Source of the DNA: Anisus vortex | Taxonomy: Eukaryota; Mollusca; Gastropoda; Planorbidae | Assembly: GCA_949126835.1 (NCBI GenBank) | Contig: OX421494.1 | Coordinates: 4,037,201-4,101,200, forward strand | DNA: 64,000 nucleotides | Reading direction: 5' to 3' | Shown here: in pieces, positions 46,991 to 60,010 of the stretch | Layout: every line of letters begins with the position of its first letter | How positions within the stretch are numbered: the stretch's first letter is position 1 | Translations under genes and position numbers: made by a program | The notes under the pieces: generated by a model | Told to the model about the DNA's origin: nothing | Database searches by the model: none | What the model saw: only the letters and a program-made list of their open reading frames with translations

Positions 46991-47794
46991 AGCCCAAGGT
47001 TGTAACATCCGAGATTGATAGACCGCAAATTCAACATAAACCAGAATACAAATATATGCAAACCACATGTAAACTCTTTATACACATATTTGACATGTGC
47101 TATTACATTTAAGTTCATTTATTCTTTGAAGGAATGCGTTCAATAACTACAGGCTTAATTATTCTCAATATTGTACGACTGTTGGGCGTGATAGGCCTAT
47201 ACTGTTTTTTACTGATTCCAAAGTTTAAGAGAACATTAACCGATAGGGCCTACTAAAGCAGGCCTGCAGTATCAATATATATATTTTTATGTTTTACTCA
47301 ATTTTTATGTTTTACTCAAACAGTTTGGAAATAACAAGTTTTTTTTTTAGAAAATAATTTTATGATTAATTTATATCAATCAATCGAATTCCTTAAGTTC
47401 TCAATTAGACATAAGGCCTCGGCGATAGGCTACTTATCCACTCCTTCCGGTCTTTTACCAGAATCTAGAATCTAATTATAACATAAACGTATTCATCTTG
47501 AATAGCAACTGTAAAGAAAATAGAAATGTTTAGTGAAACATTGGAATAGGGAACAAATATTTACGTCCCTAAAGAAAACAACAATTTATAGAACCAGTTC
47601 ATTGACATTTGTGGCTGTCACTACAGGGCGTAGTGATATTTATGTCAATGGCAGCTTATGTCATACAGTGTGTAATGGTGTTAAATATGTATTTGCAACC
47701 AATATCTCCAGCCGATGCAGGATGGTGGCATGCCATTTCAGAGTCCTCTTGAAGGTATAATAATACTCCCATGTCCGTGAGGTCCCCTTAAGTC
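46991..47794. other. intergenic, no gene seen
   Basis: AT-rich sequence with TAGGCCTA motifs and no supported exon. Confidence 0.5.
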
Positions 47795-47896
47795 CTATCA
47801 ATAAAAATGCAAGACTAGACTCGGACCACGGATGAGCGTAGGACGCAATAATCTTCTTTATAGAAGGAGCGTCTGTAATGTATAAGATAAGATAGA
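47795..47896 (+). mobile_element. orphan LINE tail
   Basis: AATAAAAATGCAAGAC, GACTCGGACCACGGATGAGC and CTTCTTTATAGAAGGAGCGT, ending in TAAGATAAGATAG. Nearly identical to the tails of the two long LINE copies, so a recent insertion. Confidence 0.85.
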
Positions 47897-49344
47897 GAAC
47901 TAAAATTTACACTTAAAATATTTTTTTATTAATTTAAGGCACGTTGCTAGTGGGGTCATTCGCAAAACCAACCGAAAGTAGGTAGGCCTACTTCGGAGGG
48001 TGCGAAACTGAAAACTGAAGCAAGCATTGTATCACTGAAGAGGAAGTGTGACCACACCATTCCTGTTCTATAACTATAAGACCTGTACTAGCTCCATGTA
48101 ATTACTCGCATAAGTTTCTTTTATTTATGTACGGCTGCACAGATGTCTCTGCACTTTCGTATCTTTAAGTGATTATTACAAAGCATAGTCCATAGTAGAT
48201 CTATGTGTTTACAGGGCGTCTGTGCTATTCATCGATATGTCAATGCGTTTGACATGTCAAATGCATGTGAGCATTTAATCAAATCGTTTGCCACAAAATG
48301 ATGATGCGCTCCTATTTGAATCTGCAGAAATTCTGAGTCCTTTACGTAAATTTTTAATACTTTTCTCCTAGTCTAGAACTATTGTTTTTGTGCATCCCCA
48401 CCCCATCATCTGCAACTGAATAGATTGTGGTAAGATAGAGCAAGCTGAGCTTGCTAAATGTGATAACTTATACTTAGCCTACTGCTCATCATCCCTATTG
48501 TGGTCTGGGCCACCAACTACAGATTCGATCTCCTGAGTCCACTTATCCTGAGCAAGTGTTTCTATTTAAATCTTGTTATTTGCAGTCCATCATTTAAATG
48601 TCTGCTTCTAAGTCTTTCTTTGCCGATCACTTTTTCGCTTTGTTTATGGGTTCCATTTTAGAGCCTGCCTATATAAATTATATAGACGTTGTTTTCGAAG
48701 GTGTGCTCTATTCAACCCCTTATATCACCTTTTCCTGATTTCATCTTAGGCCTACATAGGAAGCTGGAAGGTCATTTGTCAAAGATTTGTATTGTTAATG
48801 GTGTCAGGCCAGCGAATTTGGAGAATCCTTCTGAGGCAGCTTTTCAATGTAGGCCTATGTCTGGGTTTTCCTTATGATAGTTGAAACCATCCAGGTTGAA
48901 AAGTTGGATCCTAGTACTAGTAGATAGGCCTGAGGAAATCTCCATAGAAGCCCATTATATAGGCCTATTTTCTTGAATTATATGAAGGCGGAATTCGTTA
49001 TGCCAATTATTGTCTTTACATTTACAATTTATATCTGTATCTACTCCACACTGTTTATCAATGATGCTTCCAATGTATGTTAATGACTTTACACCATTTT
49101 CCTCTAACAAATCTCTGCTCCGCACAATTTTATTGGTTGGGGATAATCTTAAAGTTGTTCTTTTTTTTGTTGTCTCTGTTTATATTGATATCACTATTTG
49201 GCGGTACGTCTGCTTGCTAAATGTGATGGCATGAAGAAATGGGATATAAACAATCATCGTCATTATTATTATTAGGCCTACTACTCATGTTAGAGTCATG
49301 TTCCGTAGAAACCAAAACACAATGAATGTGAGACGTGCTTTACC
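47897..49344. other. intergenic, no gene seen
   Basis: No exon supported. About 49,230-49,270 has GATATAAACAATCATCGTCATTATTATTA, a typical end of dispersed elements. Confidence 0.5.
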
Positions 49345-49490
49345 CTTAAAAATGTCCGACTTTTGTAGGCCTACAGTTTTTAAAATAATATTAGCCTAGA
49401 GTCTAACACTTTATTATTGCGCAAGAAAAGAATGAACTTTTTTTTTTGTATGACTCTTTGCATGTTTCCCAAATGCACGTTGCCTTTTAT
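49345..49490. repeat. inverted repeat partner of 42,360-42,600 (without LINE-tail insertion)
   Basis: Sequence from AATGTCCGACTTTTGTAGGC through AAGAAAAGAATGAAC to TTTCCCAAATGCACGTTG is the inverse of the 42.4-kb segment and lacks the LINE-tail fragment there. Confidence 0.75.
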
Positions 49491-50097
49491 AGTCCCACAA
49501 TGACAAGGTGGAAAGTGGAAAGATATTCCTCCTTGGTTGATAGGACAAAGGAAAGTAATACAGTCTCTTAGTTGACTCTGTAGTAGGCCTACAATTTGAA
49601 ATATCTTACATGTAAATAGCAGATGTTAGTCCTGTGTAATGAATATAATGATTGTAGAATTGGCTGTTTAATTTTTTTTTTAAATGTTGTTTTGTTAGGC
49701 ATTTTGAAAAATCCTCCTTTGCGTGTAGGCCTATATTTAACAAGATACCTTTTCTGTGGTTTACCAATAGACACGCTATTGTAATAAAATTGTATTGAGT
49801 TTAATCCCAAACGATTCAAATTAAACACTCAATACGTCCTCTTTTTTTGCCTATATCCTATAATAATAGCCTTGATGTCCTCCTTTTTATACCCACGTAT
49901 CTGGCAACCCTGCCTAGACTATAGATTCTAGTAGTTTTATTATATTAGCCTAGTAGGCAACCATATATTATAGATAGTGTCAGTTTATTATGTGGTAGGT
50001 CTATTTCTGACTAAATTCTAATGAGCATTTATATAATAGGAAAAGTTCACACTGTGGGCATTTCATCGATTGTTATCTATAATAATATTTTTAAAGC

Positions 50098-50145
50098 AAA
50101 TCTTATCTTCTTTATAGAAGGAGCGCCTGTAATGTATAAGATAAG
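50098..50145 (+). mobile_element. very short LINE-tail fragment
   Basis: AATCTTATCTTCTTTATAGA then AGGAGCGCCTGTAATGTATA and AGATAAG: only the last 50 bp of the LINE 3-prime UTR. Confidence 0.6.
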
Positions 50146-50995
50146 AAGAAGATATCTTATTAGACTATACTATATTACTTTACATATTTATTGAGTTTTA
50201 GAAATTATTATTATAGGCCCTATAAATGTTTACTAGACTAATTGCCATTGAAACGGTTGAAATAAATACACTTGAAACATTTTCAAGTAACAAATTCTTT
50301 TTCCGTGACTTCCCATCTATTAGATCCACCTAAGTTAGTTAAGAAAAAAAAAAGAGACAATAATTTATAATAAAATTAAAATGATAAAATGTCAAGTTTG
50401 GCCCACGTGTTTAGCTATATATTTGGCCTACTTTTAACTTTTAGAATCGGGGAGCACTGATATATATACATGAAACTATTTTTTGAATGAATTAATAAAG
50501 TTGCCAGATTGCAATTATTTTGTTTTTACACACTATTCTCCACAAATAGCGATTTCCTGAATATATTAAAATAGTCGAATGTTAATTAGTAGATAATATA
50601 AAATGGGTATCTAAATATCTCACAGAAATGTATAATAAAATTGGTGCAGTCTGCTCAAATGCTAAAAATTAAAATTTCTTAACGATTTAATGTACATTTT
50701 ATTATACATTGAGGAATATATAAATACATATATAACGCTTTTAACGTAAACATACTTAGATTGACGCTTTAAAAAGTATTAATTAGTTTATATAAGATAA
50801 TTATACTTTATTTGCATCAAGAACTCAATTTAATCTCTTTTTTAAATAAAAAAAATTGGCTTTTTTACAATTCTTTTCCCCTCACAGTACTGGTCCATAT
50901 CTGCTATAAAATCTGGCAATCCCATCTCGGCCATTTCCTAGCAAGTGTTGAATTTGGGCATAACTTTGTTACAGTGTTAATGACCACACATCAGA
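50146..50995. other. upstream region of nucleolin
   Basis: AT-rich, with no exon other than the likely 5-prime UTR close to 50,996. A weak CTATAAAA at about 50,911-50,918 lies roughly 80 bp upstream of the start codon and could be a TATA box. Confidence 0.4.
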
Positions 50996-53900
50996 ATGGG
51001 GAAGAAGACCGCTAACAAACAAAAGGTAATAATTTATTTTTACTTTCAAATGACCCACTGACAATAATCATACTGAAGAATAGTATTTTAGCATAATACG
51101 CGTAATATACCTTAAGAGCCCACGTGTTTTGTAGAGGATTTAAATTGAGGGTTGGATTTATCCAAACCCACGTGGCTGTCATGTTTATCTCTTTCAAATT
51201 ACAATTAGGCTACTAGCATTTAAAAATACGTAGGCTACACATTTTTCCGAATGTTATATTGTTGTTGGGCACTGTGCTAATAATTATATCGATTCTACAC
51301 ATGACAATTTCTTTGGTAAATAACTTGCGCTGTAATAATATATATGGCTATGAATATAGTTTATAGGCCTAATGAAGGCTAATGGATAATGGCGGACAAT
51401 ATTTTATCCGAGATAGTAAAATAATTGACCACACCTAGACTAGAATGCTGAACCTTGTTATAACCTAATATAAGATATGAAGATGATGTAGTTTTTAAAG
51501 TTCGAAAAATGTGCTGCGCATTAATCATTTTTATATTTCTTGACAATTGGCAATCTTTTCTTGAAAGGCAGCCTAAATTCCTAATTCTAAGCCATTTTAA
51601 GGCTAAGGGTTTGAAGTAGACACCCTGACAAAAATATTTCACTATTTTATTAACAATTGTCTTCTTTATAGAAGCATAATATATTAGGTAGCCTATTCAT
51701 TTGATACATGAATTTCTCCCACCTACTAAAAGGGCATATAATTTTGGGGGTATTGACTTTTTTTTATAGTTCAATGACAATGTCCATGCTTATTCTAAAT
51801 TTCTAACAACTTTGATGAATGTTTTTTGTTTTTTTTGCGAATGCCCGTCATACAGCTTTTGTATAGTAAGCATATTGAATTGTCTTCACCCTGATTGACA
51901 ACTTGTAATGTATTATGCTCAAGATTAAAGTGATTTCTTCTTTATTTTAGGCAGCAGCAGAAGCACCAAAAGGAAAAAAAGCAGCACCTGTACAGCAGGC
52001 TGTTGAATCAGATGAGGACGATTCTTCTGAAGAAGAAGAGGTAAGAATTCTTAGAAACTGACAGTATAGACACTGGGTAATTAAAAGTTCATAATTAAAA
52101 TCGCTTTTAAAAAAGATATCTTTATAAATAAAAACATTTACATTATTTGAATTCTTACTGTTATTAGGCCTAAAAAATTTTTTTTAGATGCCTACTGATT
52201 TACATTTAGCCTATATTAAGTCAGTTATTGCTCCAATTATTTTCTTTGTCCTATGTAAAGTTTTACATTTTTTGCATTTTAGATGCTTTTTAGCCTTTAG
52301 GCCCCACATGTTCTTGGGTGTTTGTTGCTCAATGTTAACTACTCTCTAAGCTATATTGTTTGTTGGAAGCTTTACACAAAAATTCTTCTTAAAATGAACT
52401 GAGCTTAACTAATCTTACTTTGTAAGAGACCTAGTTTAATAAAGTTAAGCCTGCAATGCAAAATTTTTAACTTTTATTTACAGAATATGTACATATATAC
52501 AGTTACAAACTTGGTTCAAAATCAATCAGATTACTAAAAATGACATCAATAAAAACCACTTTAATCTGCACAATTGACTAGAATGAATTTTTTTTTTATT
52601 AAAATGAAATTCTCTTGATCGAGTCACCCCTGCCTTTCTGTCTTGACAAATCCAAATGTATAATTTCTGTAGTCTTAGAGCTAAATGCTATGTTAAATCT
52701 AAACTTATTTTATAAAGACCTACCTATTAGGACACAGTTCTGGAGGAGAAATGCAAATGTTAATTTGTTGGATCATGTTCTATTAAATTTATAACATTAC
52801 CATTGCATAGTGAGTTATAATGGTTACTCCTGTGTTTGTTTTAAATGATTTCGTATCTTTGTGTAAAAGTCTTCAAACCGAATGTAGTAATGTTGCTCTG
52901 TTTCATAGGAAGTTGTTGCTAAGACACAGAAGAAAGCCGCTCCAGTAAAGCCTGCAAAAACAGAAGACAGCAGTGAGGACAGTGATGACAGTGAAGAAGA
53001 AATGGAAGGTTGTTGTTTATCTTCTTTTAACACATTTTTATGCCAATTTTTTTTTAACGTTTTGCAGTCAATTATTTCAGCTCTGAAAAAACAAGTTAAA
53101 TCTCTACCTGACAAAAAAACTGTAGTTAAAATTGAAGTAGACACTAGTTAAAGCCAATAGTTAAAAAAGCAGAAACAAAAAATGAAAATGGTATTTCATG
53201 TAATTTGAGTGATCCATTATAATCAACTCTTATTTACATTACACAAATATATCAAGTAAACACTTAAAATTCCTTTATGTTATTGTAACTTTCCCAGTTA
53301 AATTTAAACTAGGTGACTAAAACATAGCGTATGTACAGATTGGTTTAGACAAGTACATTTTTTCAGCGCCAAAGAAGCAGACTAAGACAATCCCTGTTAA
53401 AAACACTGTAACAAAAATGGATGTTGACAGCGACAACGATGATGAGAGTGAAGAGTCATCAGAAGAGACACCGCCTCCTAAGAAAGCTAATCTAGTTAAA
53501 AATGGTACTATGTGTATTGGATGTGTAACTTGAGTGATGCATTGATGTAATCCTCTGTTGGTTAACATTACACACATGAAGATACCTGTATCATTTGTCA
53601 AAATATTATATTTTAGTATTCATTTACAAAGATGTCTAGATCTAATTATTGGTATTTTTTTAAAAAAATTTCAGTACAACAGACAAAGGCTTCTAAAAAG
53701 ACTGGTAAGGGACATTTTACATAAATCATACATCTATAACTTTCTTGTAGCTTTGTTAAATAAATGGCACAAATTGTTATGCAATTTTGATTTATTTTTT
53801 TTTACAGCTAAGTCTGCAAATGGAACAAAGGCAAAAGCTGCACCAGGTAGGCCATGATAATTGAAAGATAAAATAGGATTACAATCTCTTGATTTTGAAT

Positions 53901-56900
53901 AGAAAAATTTACCTACTGAATTTAAAGTAATTTTAATTACACATTTGTTTACACCAAAAATGACAAAGAAAATTCATTATAAACCAAATTGACATAAAAT
54001 AACAAATGACCTCAGATTGTTAACAGGGTTGCTTGACCTACATTAGGTATAACTGATCCATCCAGTTTACATGTTTCTTGGGCTTGAGAGTTAGCCCTAT
54101 TGTCTTTTGTAGTTATTACCATTTGTGTATACCTTTATTTATAAAGTTTTACATGCAGTGATCTCAATATTGTCAGTCCATAACGGGCATACATGTTTTA
54201 ATCAGAAAATGTCACCGACTTTTGGAATGAGGAAAGCCCAAGTCTTTTATAGAGATGATTTTCAGACCACTATTTAATTCGTTAATTCTCTAGTGAAAGC
54301 TGCCAAAAAAGACAGTGATGATGACGATGACGACGACGATGAGGATGATGATGATGATGAAGAAGAAAAGCCAAGCACAAAAGTGAAAGCAGCACAAGGT
54401 GAGTTACAAGATTGTGTGACAAACACAATTCCTGCTAGCAGTTTAACAAAAATAAAAATGTCACTTTTGTTCAACACAGAGCAGTATCTTGAAATTTTTC
54501 AAAATATTAAATTATAGCTTTGTGTATAATTAATTTGTTTTGTAATAAAACAGCTGAGGAGGATGATGATGACGACGATGATAGTGAAGATGAGGATGCT
54601 ACACCCAAAGTTCCTGCCAAGAATGCACCAAGTAAGCCAATTCTTCTATAGAATTGAAAATCATGTTTAACAAGTTTGTAGGAAGATATTTCTCTACTAA
54701 TGAGATGTTTTTCTTTGTAAACAGGCAAAGCTGCTAACGGTAAAAAGGCAAAAGCTGAATCCGATGGTAAGTAAATAATTTGGTTATAAACAGGGTTCGT
54801 ACAGCTCCTGGAAAACGAAAAGTTGTGATCCAGGACCTTACAACTCCTGGAAAAACTGCATTTAGTCCTGGAAAAATACTAAAAACTCTTCGAGGGAGAT
54901 TAATTATTAATAAAAAAAATTGTAATCACTGCTCATAGATTGTACTTTCACTTTTCCAGAAAGCCCTATTGGAGTTAACCCTCTTTGTCACTTTTTATTT
55001 CCCTGCGCAAACGTTGACACCAGTGATGCCACTCCATGGTTCTTTTTTTTTATACAAGATCTTGTGTTTTTTTTATCCAAACTTGGGATGTAGGCTATAT
55101 AAGTCCCCGTAATGTTGTAAAGCAAAAAAAAAAGCTGGAACACTCCTTGAAGACTCCCAGAATTTTTAGGCAATTTTTCTGTACCAGCCCTGTATAAAGA
55201 CTTGTTATATTTATGTTATGTTATTAGAGGTATGTTTATCTTTACATATTTTGTTGAAATCTGTAGATGATGAGGAGGAGGATTCAGATGAAGAAGAGGA
55301 ATCTGAGGAAGAGACCAAGTCTAACAAAAGAAAAAATGATAAAAAAGATGATAAAGCTGCCAAGAAACCCAAATTAGATGGTAATTGTATTTTGTATTTT
55401 AATGTCTCTATTGGTTATGTTATTAAATTAAAGATAACTTATCTTAGCCTTGTGCCCCTAATTCACTCAGCAGCTTTCTAGCCCTCCAACCCGCATAACT
55501 CAGTAAATTCAGAAAACAAAATATTTTAAAGTTTTGTACAGAAACAACCAAGGCAACTGAATAAGATTCTTCATGGTAAAATATAAAGTTTAGTTCTAAC
55601 CAGAAGAGATGAAAATATAAATCGCAGAGCTTTAAATTTATAATAGTCATTTAAAAACTTGTTGGATCTGAACCGAATCGACCCCAAATCAGTGTTACAA
55701 GTCTATAAGTAATATAGACAAGTTTTTATTAATGGGATTATTACTGTTGGAAAGTTATACTCTTTATACTGAGTAATGATGAAGAATGAAAAACTAAAAA
55801 ACCTTATTTTGGAATGTGTTGAAATTTCAGAAGCCAGTGGTGATGCTGTAACTTTGTATGTGGGCAATTTGGATAAAAATGTCGCCGAAGATGAAATCTC
55901 CCAGTTTTTCAGTGACAATGACATCACAGTAACTGAAGTCCGCAAGATACCAAACAGAGCGTAAGATTTTTTTAAATGTATAGATTGGATTGTGTACCGT
56001 GCTTTAAAGTGTGGGATAAGTTATATACTGTTATGTTGAGCAATATATTTCTATATTTTTTTCTGTTGCTAGATTGTCATTCACTGCAATGTATTGCTTT
56101 CGTCATTTGAGTAAGTCATGGTGGATGAAATGGAACAGACTATTCAGATGTAAATATATTAAATATATGAAACTTGTATTTTTTCAGAACTGCATTTGTA
56201 GATGTTGACAGTTCCGATGTAGAAAATGCTTTAGCGTTGAGTGGAAAATCACTTGGGAAATTCAAAATTACAGTAGAGAAAGCCAAGGCCAAAGGTCAAA
56301 AGGAGGCAAATAAATCATTCAATTCACCAGGTGGTGGAGGTGATGCAGGTGACAGTAAGTACAGTTTCTCTTGTTTACTATAATCAACTTTACAGCAACT
56401 ATTGGGAACATTCAACTTAACTGGTTCCTTCCTTTTTTTTTCTTATCAGAAGATGGCAGAACATTATTTGTCAAGAATTTACCAGAAGATGTTACCACAG
56501 AAGGTCTTCAAGAAATATTTGATACAGCTTCTCAAGTCAGAATTCCACAGAAAGATGGTGGTCATAAAGGGTAAGATTTAAATGTATACAGTGTTAGACA
56601 CATAGCAATTCCATTTTACTGGCTTTTCTTGATTTTATCCATGTATTAATTTTACTGTCCAATAATATAGTAGTAGTCTAATGGTGTGTTTTATGCATTT
56701 TTTTTAGGTTTGCCTTCATTGAATTTCCTGATGTTGAATCACTGGAAGCTGCCATGTCAGAAAAACAGGGAGTTGAACTGAATGGAAACTCTTTGTATTT
56801 AGATTACACTGGTTCCAAAAGTAACTTTAACAAACAAAGGGGAGGTGGGCAACAGAGAGGTGGTCGAGGAAATGACAGGAGAGGGGGACGTGGTGGATTT

Positions 56901-59190
56901 GGTGGTAATGAGAGGCGAAGCAATTCTGGTTTGAGGGGTGAATCTAAAGTTTTGTTTGTCAGGAACCTCAGCTACAACACAGATGAATCTTCTCTGACAT
57001 CTGCATTTGATGGTGCATTGTCCGCCAGAATTCCAACTTTCCCAGACTCTGGCAAACCTAAAGGGTAAGCCAGTATATTGTCTTTCAACTATTTCATATT
57101 TTTCTGCTTTTTTATTGATTACAGTATTTTAAACTATAATTTTTTTTAGTAATATATTTATTACAATAGTTCACATTCGTCCAATATTTTCTTGTCTGTC
57201 TAATCTTATTATTTTTTTTGTACCATCTGTTTAGTTTTGCCTTTGTCGACTTTGATTCTGCTGATGCAGCAGCTGAAGCCTATGATTCCATGAATGGTCA
57301 GTCCATTGATGGCAGACAAGTGACGCTTGACTTTGCAGCTGACAAAGGCAACAGTGGAGGTGGTGGTGGTGGCTTCAGTCCCCGTGGTCGTGGTGGCAGA
57401 GGTAAGTTCATGTGGCCTAGACAATGCTTTTTCTACCCTTTTAGCCTACAGCTGATACCAGCCTACAACTTCCTAATCCCTAAACCAAGTGCCTCTGTAC
57501 ATTTCAGAAAACTATCATGCTTAAGATAATATTAATACACTTAACTCATTTGCTACTACTGCGACTCAATGCGACATACCCCCCTCCGTACTAATGCGCC
57601 CTAAAGCGGCCGCCACGTGTGTGACTAACCTATTGTCGTTTCTTGATTTTTCGCCATGCGTTCTGTTTTTTTTTAATGCTGCAAGCACGGCTTTTAAAAA
57701 GTAGGAATATAGTCTGTTTCGTTAATAAAAACCGGATGTTTTTATCTATTTTCGTTTTTTTTCGCTGCGCGTTCAAAATACGGGTAGTTTTCAGTGGCAT
57801 TTCGTCTTGTAATACTTTTTTTTATAGCCTTCGCTTTTAACTTTTTACTTTATTTATTAATAGCTCTATACCTCCAAATATAACATTTAACAACAGTTCT
57901 GATAATAAGGATGCTGCAGATATAGACTTAGATGAATTTCCATTACAACTCAATTTTTGGGCTTTATTATACTTTATCGGACGTTGACGGTAGGGCTAGC
58001 GAAAATATTTAGTAGCCAAATCATAGGGTCTCAACATTCAGCGAATGATTCTACCGATAATTCGGCATTTTTTATGTATAAAAGTATACATTTCCAGAAA
58101 GCTAAGATATTTATCTATTTTATGATGTAATTTTTATTCACTTTGGGGAAATATTAAAATTTTTTTTACTAAATTTAATTCGGAGTTCCTTCCCTTTGGC
58201 TAGTACTTTCCCGGGTGTCTTTGGAAAGTAGGTTAGTAGCAAATGAGTTAACCAGGGTTCGTACAGCTTATGGAATACAAACAGTTGTGTTCCAGGACCT
58301 TAAAACTCCTGGAAAAACTGCATTTAGTCCTGGGAAAATAATAAAATCTCCTTATTTTTCGAGGGAGATTAATTATTAATAAAAAAAATCGTAATCACTG
58401 CTCTTAGATTTTTCCAGAAAACCCAATTGGAGTTAACCCTCTTTGCCACTTTTTAATTTCTGTGCACAAAGGTTGATGATTCTTTTTTTTAAACTAGATC
58501 TTTTGTTTTTTTTCTATCCAAACTTGATAGGCTATACAAGTCTCCGTAATGTTGTAAAACTTGTGAGGTTCTGTCTTTTTGTTTTTAAAGAGCTCAGTTC
58601 GGCTTTTCAATAAATTTACTCCTGGAAAACTCCTGGAATTTTGAGACAATTTTTCTCTATGGACCCTGTTAACTAAATTCTTCAGTTAAAAGTTCATTAG
58701 ATACAATTTAATTCAAGCCAAATTTTTTTTACACGAAACAGAAATAAAATGTAAATAATTTAAAATCACTAAGAGTTCAACCATGTGCTGAATGATACAT
58801 CTTCAGTAAATTAAGAGCTAAAAATGTTTTTAAAAATAACCAATGATGTAAAAAAAAGTTTTTCTGCTCTGCTTGCTTGTGTTGACAGTGATATTGTAAA
58901 AAAAATGTTTTTACTTTGCAGGAGGTGGATTTGGTGGTGGCAGGGGACGTGGTGGTGACCGAGGTGGTAGAGGAGGCAGAGGGCGTGGAGGTTATGGTGG
59001 TGGAAGAGGAGGTGGATTCAACAAAGGTAAGTTTTCTGTTATGTCTAGGATGAATAGGATTTTATAATATATATATTCTGATTTGTTCTTTGAGATGTCT
59101 GTTTTAATTGATGATTTTTCTTTATTTGCAGCTAAAGGTGGAATTGTACAAAGTGAAGGCAAAAAGATGACCTTTGATGATTCAGATTGA
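50996..59190 (+). CDS. NCL: nucleolin, complete, 17 exons
   Basis: Exons: 50,996-51,025; 51,951-52,040; 52,909-53,008; 53,367-53,504; 53,675-53,704; 53,808-53,846; 54,294-54,398; 54,554-54,631; 54,725-54,766; 55,267-55,380; 55,831-55,960; 56,188-56,354; 56,450-56,570; 56,708-57,064; 57,235-57,401; 58,922-59,026; 59,132-59,190. They total 1,872 nt and encode 623 aa without a stop. Residues 1-255 alternate basic and acidic tracts. RRM1 about 262-331 (LYVGNL), RRM2 about 358-430 (LFVKNL, FAFIEF) and RRM3 about 475-552 (LFVRNL, FAFVDF). An RG-rich linker lies at about 439-462, a GAR domain at 556-604, and the end is TFDDSD. Nucleolin organises rDNA chromatin and pre-rRNA processing in the nucleolus. 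Vertebrates have four RRMs. Most acidic exons are phase 1-1 cassettes. Exon 3 has a weak donor (GTTGTT). Confidence 0.95.
54791..55192. mobile_element. 402-bp TIR element in nucleolin intron 9
   Basis: CAGGGTTCGTACAG and CTGTACCAGCCCTG form imperfect inverted ends, flanked by TATAAA at 54,785-54,790 and 55,193-55,198. Interior motifs such as CTCCTGGAAAA recur. Same family as the 58,253 element. Confidence 0.85.
57541..58251. mobile_element. TTAA-flanked TIR element in nucleolin intron 15
   Basis: TTAA then CTCATTTGCTACTA at the left; TAGTAGCAAATGAG then TTAA at the right: a 14-bp perfect inverted repeat with TTAA duplication. About 703 bp without TTAA, no transposase. Fits piggyBac-like or Kolobok-like non-autonomous elements. 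Confidence 0.85.
58253..58668. mobile_element. 416-bp TIR element abutting the TTAA element
   Basis: Starts CAGGGTTCGTACAG and ends CTATGGACCCTG. Flanks share TTAAC (58,248-58,252 and 58,669-58,673), so it landed on the TTAA duplication of its neighbour. Its inside is very similar to 54,791-55,192, including TGGAAAAACTGCATTTAGTC. Confidence 0.82.
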
Positions 59191-60010
59191 GACATGAAAT
59201 ATTGGGCCATGAAATTATGGGGCAGGGATACAAGAGGGAGGGAGGGAGGGCTGGGAATGATTGGGTTGGGTATGGGAGGTCTGTTGGAAATTTTATCTGT
59301 ATTTTAAATTTTTTTTAATGGCATTTGATGTTCCAGTTCATTTGTAAAGGATTTCATTGAACATTGTTTTAGCCATAGCATCATTAAACACATTTTAACC
59401 TACACAAAATTTAGTTTTTATTCTTTTATCATTGTGCTGTTTATATGTATTTCTATTTATAGTTACTTTTAACTGCTCTTTCACTCATACTTGTGCATTT
59501 TGAAATTTAGTTGAGCATAATGTAGATTTGAAATGTATACAAGTATACAGTGTTTACAATTATTATAGTGCTAGTCATAATGACAAGTATTAGTATATGG
59601 TTAGAATAACTTAGAACACTGCCCAACTGTTATCCTGGGTTTAACTAACCGGATTTAGAAAATTCAATTTTGTGAACAAGATTAAAAAAATGGATGGCAC
59701 ATTGTTAGAAGTATAACTACTTTCTTCCAATTATAATTAAAAAGAGAAAAATGCGCAATTATACTATTATAAATTTATTAACACCCTCACACATTTTGAC
59801 AGTGCCAGTTTGCTCACTTAAAAAATTTAAAAAATGTAGAAATTTTTGTAGTGAATTTTGTAAAAAGTAACTAATTAGTACTAGTACCTTGTCATCGGCT
59901 GTAGGCTTGCCTCAGACCATGATAAAAAAAATCAACTCTGTGTCAGTGAGTCAAGATGTCTTTGATATGATGTTGCACCAAAGTGACATAGCAAGCATAT
60001 TGCAATATTA
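59191..60010 (+). other. nucleolin 3-prime UTR and flank
   Basis: Starts with a GGGAGGGAGGGAGGG purine tract (about 59,234-59,250). ATTAAA at about 59,382 is a possible polyadenylation signal. No further exon. Confidence 0.5.
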
